From NCBI GenBank assembly GCA_021792315.1, contig JAJYUX010000013.1:11204-25252 (forward strand): DNA of 14,049 nt, read 5' to 3'. Positions 12,618 to 14,049 of this stretch are shown here, piece by piece; position 1 is the stretch's first letter, and each line of letters starts with the position of its first letter. The notes beneath the pieces are model-generated. The model searched no databases. It had not been told where the DNA came from and saw only the letters and a list, made by a program, of their open reading frames with translations. Origin of the DNA: an archaeon. Its GTDB lineage: Archaea; Thermoproteota; Nitrososphaeria; Nitrososphaerales; CADDZS01. Position numbers and translations under genes: made by a program.

Positions 12618-13781
12618 ATGTCTCAAGATTCTTTCGACACAAAACCGAGGGAATCTGTCGTGGTTTACGGATTGAGCTCCGAAGGATACCAGATAGCAGC
12701 GAAATTGGCAGCTAGAGGATACAAAGTATCTTTGATCGACGAGACGCTAGGCACTGCAATGGAATTGAGACCAGAAATAGCCGGTGATTATCGAGAGCTA
12801 CGTTCGTTGCTTGCAGACGAAGTATTGCTAACCATCAAGTCTTTGAAGGAGTCAGTATCCAGCTCGAAAGTCATCTTCTTTACTCCCAAGATCAGACGAC
12901 GTAATGAAGAAATCCCCGCCGAAGCAAAAACGAGACTGGGCGACGTAACAAAAAATATGAGCTCTGGCACTCTCTTTGTCTATTGTCTTCCTTGCGGAAT
13001 CTCAGAATCAAAAGAGATCATTGACAAGATTGAGCATTCTTCCGGTCTGGTTAGCGGCAAAGGATTTCATTTCGCCTATGCGCCCCTCGATTCTGGAAAA
13101 CCATCGGTCTTTGGGTGCGACTCGAAGGAGCTTCCCCATTCTGCAGTTGTAGATGCTTCAGGACTCTCAATGGAAGTCACATCAATACCCAAGGCGGAAC
13201 TGATTCATGCTCAACGCGTCGTTGCCAAATATGCTACATTTGCCTCTTCCTTCGAGACAGCTAGACGACTTACTCAGGCCGGGCTCGACAGCACCAGAGA
13301 GTACAAACAGATCTTTTGCGAGGATTTGAGTTCCAGCTCATATGACCTGAGCTTGATTCTCGATTCGCTCGAAACCGGAGATCCGATCTTGTACCTCGCT
13401 TCTGGAGCAAACAAGAGTATCGAGAGCTATGGCCGTTTCCTTGTCGAAAGAGTCAGAGAGTTTGTGAAGGTTAAGGAGATAAAGGCTGCGAGACTGAAGA
13501 TAATTCTTTTCACCGATGCAGACATTCTTGAAATGCGTGGAGACAAGATCAACCTTGCCTATGACCTAGTCGAGCGGCTGCGGGATTACTTTTCTGATAT
13601 TGATTACATGAATGTGATGAAAGAAGGTTTTGCTCCTCCCACAGGGCCGGAGAAGGTCAATCTCATGATTTTCTTATCAGGAAGCGCCGAGATGAGACTC
13701 TACCAGCTATATGAGGAACAAATAACAATGGCAAAATCGCATATGATAAGGGCAAACCTGCCGATTGATTTCGTTACTTAG
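12618..13781 (+). CDS. Rossmann-fold protein with nucleotide-sugar-dehydrogenase-like N-terminus
   Basis: A 387-residue protein. Residues 14-42 form a dinucleotide-binding beta-alpha-beta unit: V-V-V-Y-G-L-S-S-E-G (Gly18, Ser20, Gly23 in place of G-x-G-x-x-G), then V-S-L-I-D with Asp41 at the end of strand 2, suited to NAD. The layout up to about residue 200 recalls the UDP-glucose/ManNAc dehydrogenase family (L-F-V-Y-C-L-P, then F-A-Y-A-P-L-D where the family has S-P-E-R). The catalytic G-G-x-C-x-P-K-D motif and a standard UDP-binding domain are not seen. The C-terminal 150 residues are unfamiliar. It may be a diverged or non-catalytic relative. ATG 12618 has GGAGAT upstream. The Gfo/Idh/MocA gene follows after 13 bp, so the two are likely co-transcribed. 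Confidence 0.65.
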   Translation: MSQDSFDTKPRESVVVYGLSSEGYQIAAKLAARGYKVSLIDETLGTAMELRPEIAGDYRELRSLLADEVLLTIKSLKESVSSSKVIFFTPKIRRRNEEIPAEAKTRLGDVTKNMSSGTLFVYCLPCGISESKEIIDKIEHSSGLVSGKGFHFAYAPLDSGKPSVFGCDSKELPHSAVVDASGLSMEVTSIPKAELIHAQRVVAKYATFASSFETARRLTQAGLDSTREYKQIFCEDLSSSSYDLSLILDSLETGDPILYLASGANKSIESYGRFLVERVREFVKVKEIKAARLKIILFTDADILEMRGDKINLAYDLVERLRDYFSDIDYMNVMKEGFAPPTGPEKVNLMIFLSGSAEMRLYQLYEEQITMAKSHMIRANLPIDFVT

Positions 13782-13794
13782 GAAGTCCTCGTAA

Positions 13795-14049
13795 TTGGAT
13801 AGATTAAAAGTCGGCGTAGTGGGAACGGGAGGGTGGGGGAAAAACCATCTTCGAGTTTTCAATGAACTTGGTGTTCTGAGCTGCCTTTGTGACATTGATC
13901 AATCAAGGGCAAATCAGTGGTCAGAGAAATACGATTGCAAAGCATATACTGACGTGGACAGGATGCTAGAGGTAGAGCGACTAGACGCCGTTACAATTTG
14001 CGTTCCAACAAGCTTGCATTTTGCGGTCGCTTCAAAAGTGCTGAAGAGA
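13795..14049 (+). CDS. Gfo/Idh/MocA-family oxidoreductase, N-terminal part, cut by the window edge
   Basis: The first 85 codons are present and open to the right edge. The translation starts MDRLKVGVVGTGGWGKNHLR: strand 1 with G-T-G-G-W-G-K-N-H, the NAD(P)-binding glycine loop typical of this family. Then comes L-C-D-I-D (end of strand 2) and D-A-V-T-I-C-V-P-T-S-L-H-F, matching the conserved V-x-I-x-x-P-x-x-x-H segment. Enzymes with this G-W-G-K-N-H-L variant include UDP-GlcNAc(A) 3-dehydrogenases of the WlbA/WbpB type, so a nucleotide-sugar substrate is plausible given the preceding gene; the catalytic E-K-P lies outside. TTG 13795 directly follows an in-frame TAA, and AGGAAG overlaps the previous stop, so this start is well fixed. 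Confidence 0.87.
   Translation, partial: MDRLKVGVVGTGGWGKNHLRVFNELGVLSCLCDIDQSRANQWSEKYDCKAYTDVDRMLEVERLDAVTICVPTSLHFAVASKVLKR

Noticed and set aside
1..14049. Searched by eye for insertion sequences, attachment sites next to tRNA-Gln, CRISPR repeats, toxin-antitoxin pairs and phage genes.
   Set aside because: No transposase, integrase or recombinase motifs, no spaced repeats, and no direct repeat of the tRNA 3' end were seen.

Overview
The window is archaeal chromosome. The evidence is eukaryote-like information-processing genes (Rpo3/D, Rpo10/N, L18e, S9, L13, S2), a GPN-loop GTPase, an archaeal-type Lhr helicase, a PAC2 proteasome chaperone, a MEMO-family protein, TATA boxes about 25 bp before near-leaderless starts, and a tRNA with no encoded CCA. 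The gene content and order (rpoD-rpl18e-rpl13-rps9-rpoN, with rps2 next to MEMO) recall the TACK group, probably a Thaumarchaeota/Nitrososphaeria or Bathyarchaeia relative. That placement comes from memory of gene order, not a tree. No insertion sequence, phage gene, CRISPR array or recent transfer is visible. Coding density is high and TTG start codons are strikingly common.

Left half, minus strand (1-5358). Reading right to left: a GPN-loop GTPase; the RNA polymerase/ribosome operon rpoD-rpl18e-rpl13-rps9-rpoN, tightly packed with overlapping starts and stops; a small winged-helix regulator; thioredoxin; a short HExxH metalloprotease whose TTG start overlaps the thioredoxin stop; rps2; and the first 87 codons of a MEMO-family protein running off the left edge. 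The usual companions rpoK and the rps13-rps4-rps11 group are not in this stretch.

Middle (5390-9222). A stand-alone CinA N-terminal (molybdopterin-binding-like) protein is divergent from the GPN gene. It converges on a pair read from the minus strand: a 941-residue Lhr-type helicase and, 5 bp after its stop, a 58-codon zinc-ribbon protein that is easily missed because of its size.

Right part (9476-14049). A PAC2-family proteasome chaperone ending in a coiled coil and a C-terminal Val-Tyr-Arg (HbYX motif) is followed by a short, intracellular-type gamma-glutamyltranspeptidase. Then come a convergent twin-CBS protein, tRNA-Gln(UUG), a Rossmann-fold protein with a nucleotide-sugar-dehydrogenase-like start but no visible catalytic Cys motif, and the beginning of a Gfo/Idh/MocA oxidoreductase. 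The last two probably open a sugar-nucleotide cluster that continues past the right edge.

Most of the window is housekeeping. The parts most worth a second look are the Lhr-linked zinc ribbon, the HbYX tail on the PAC2 protein, the divergent Rossmann protein, the thioredoxin-coupled mini-protease, and the TTG start bias. I found no clear sign of a wholly new multi-gene system.
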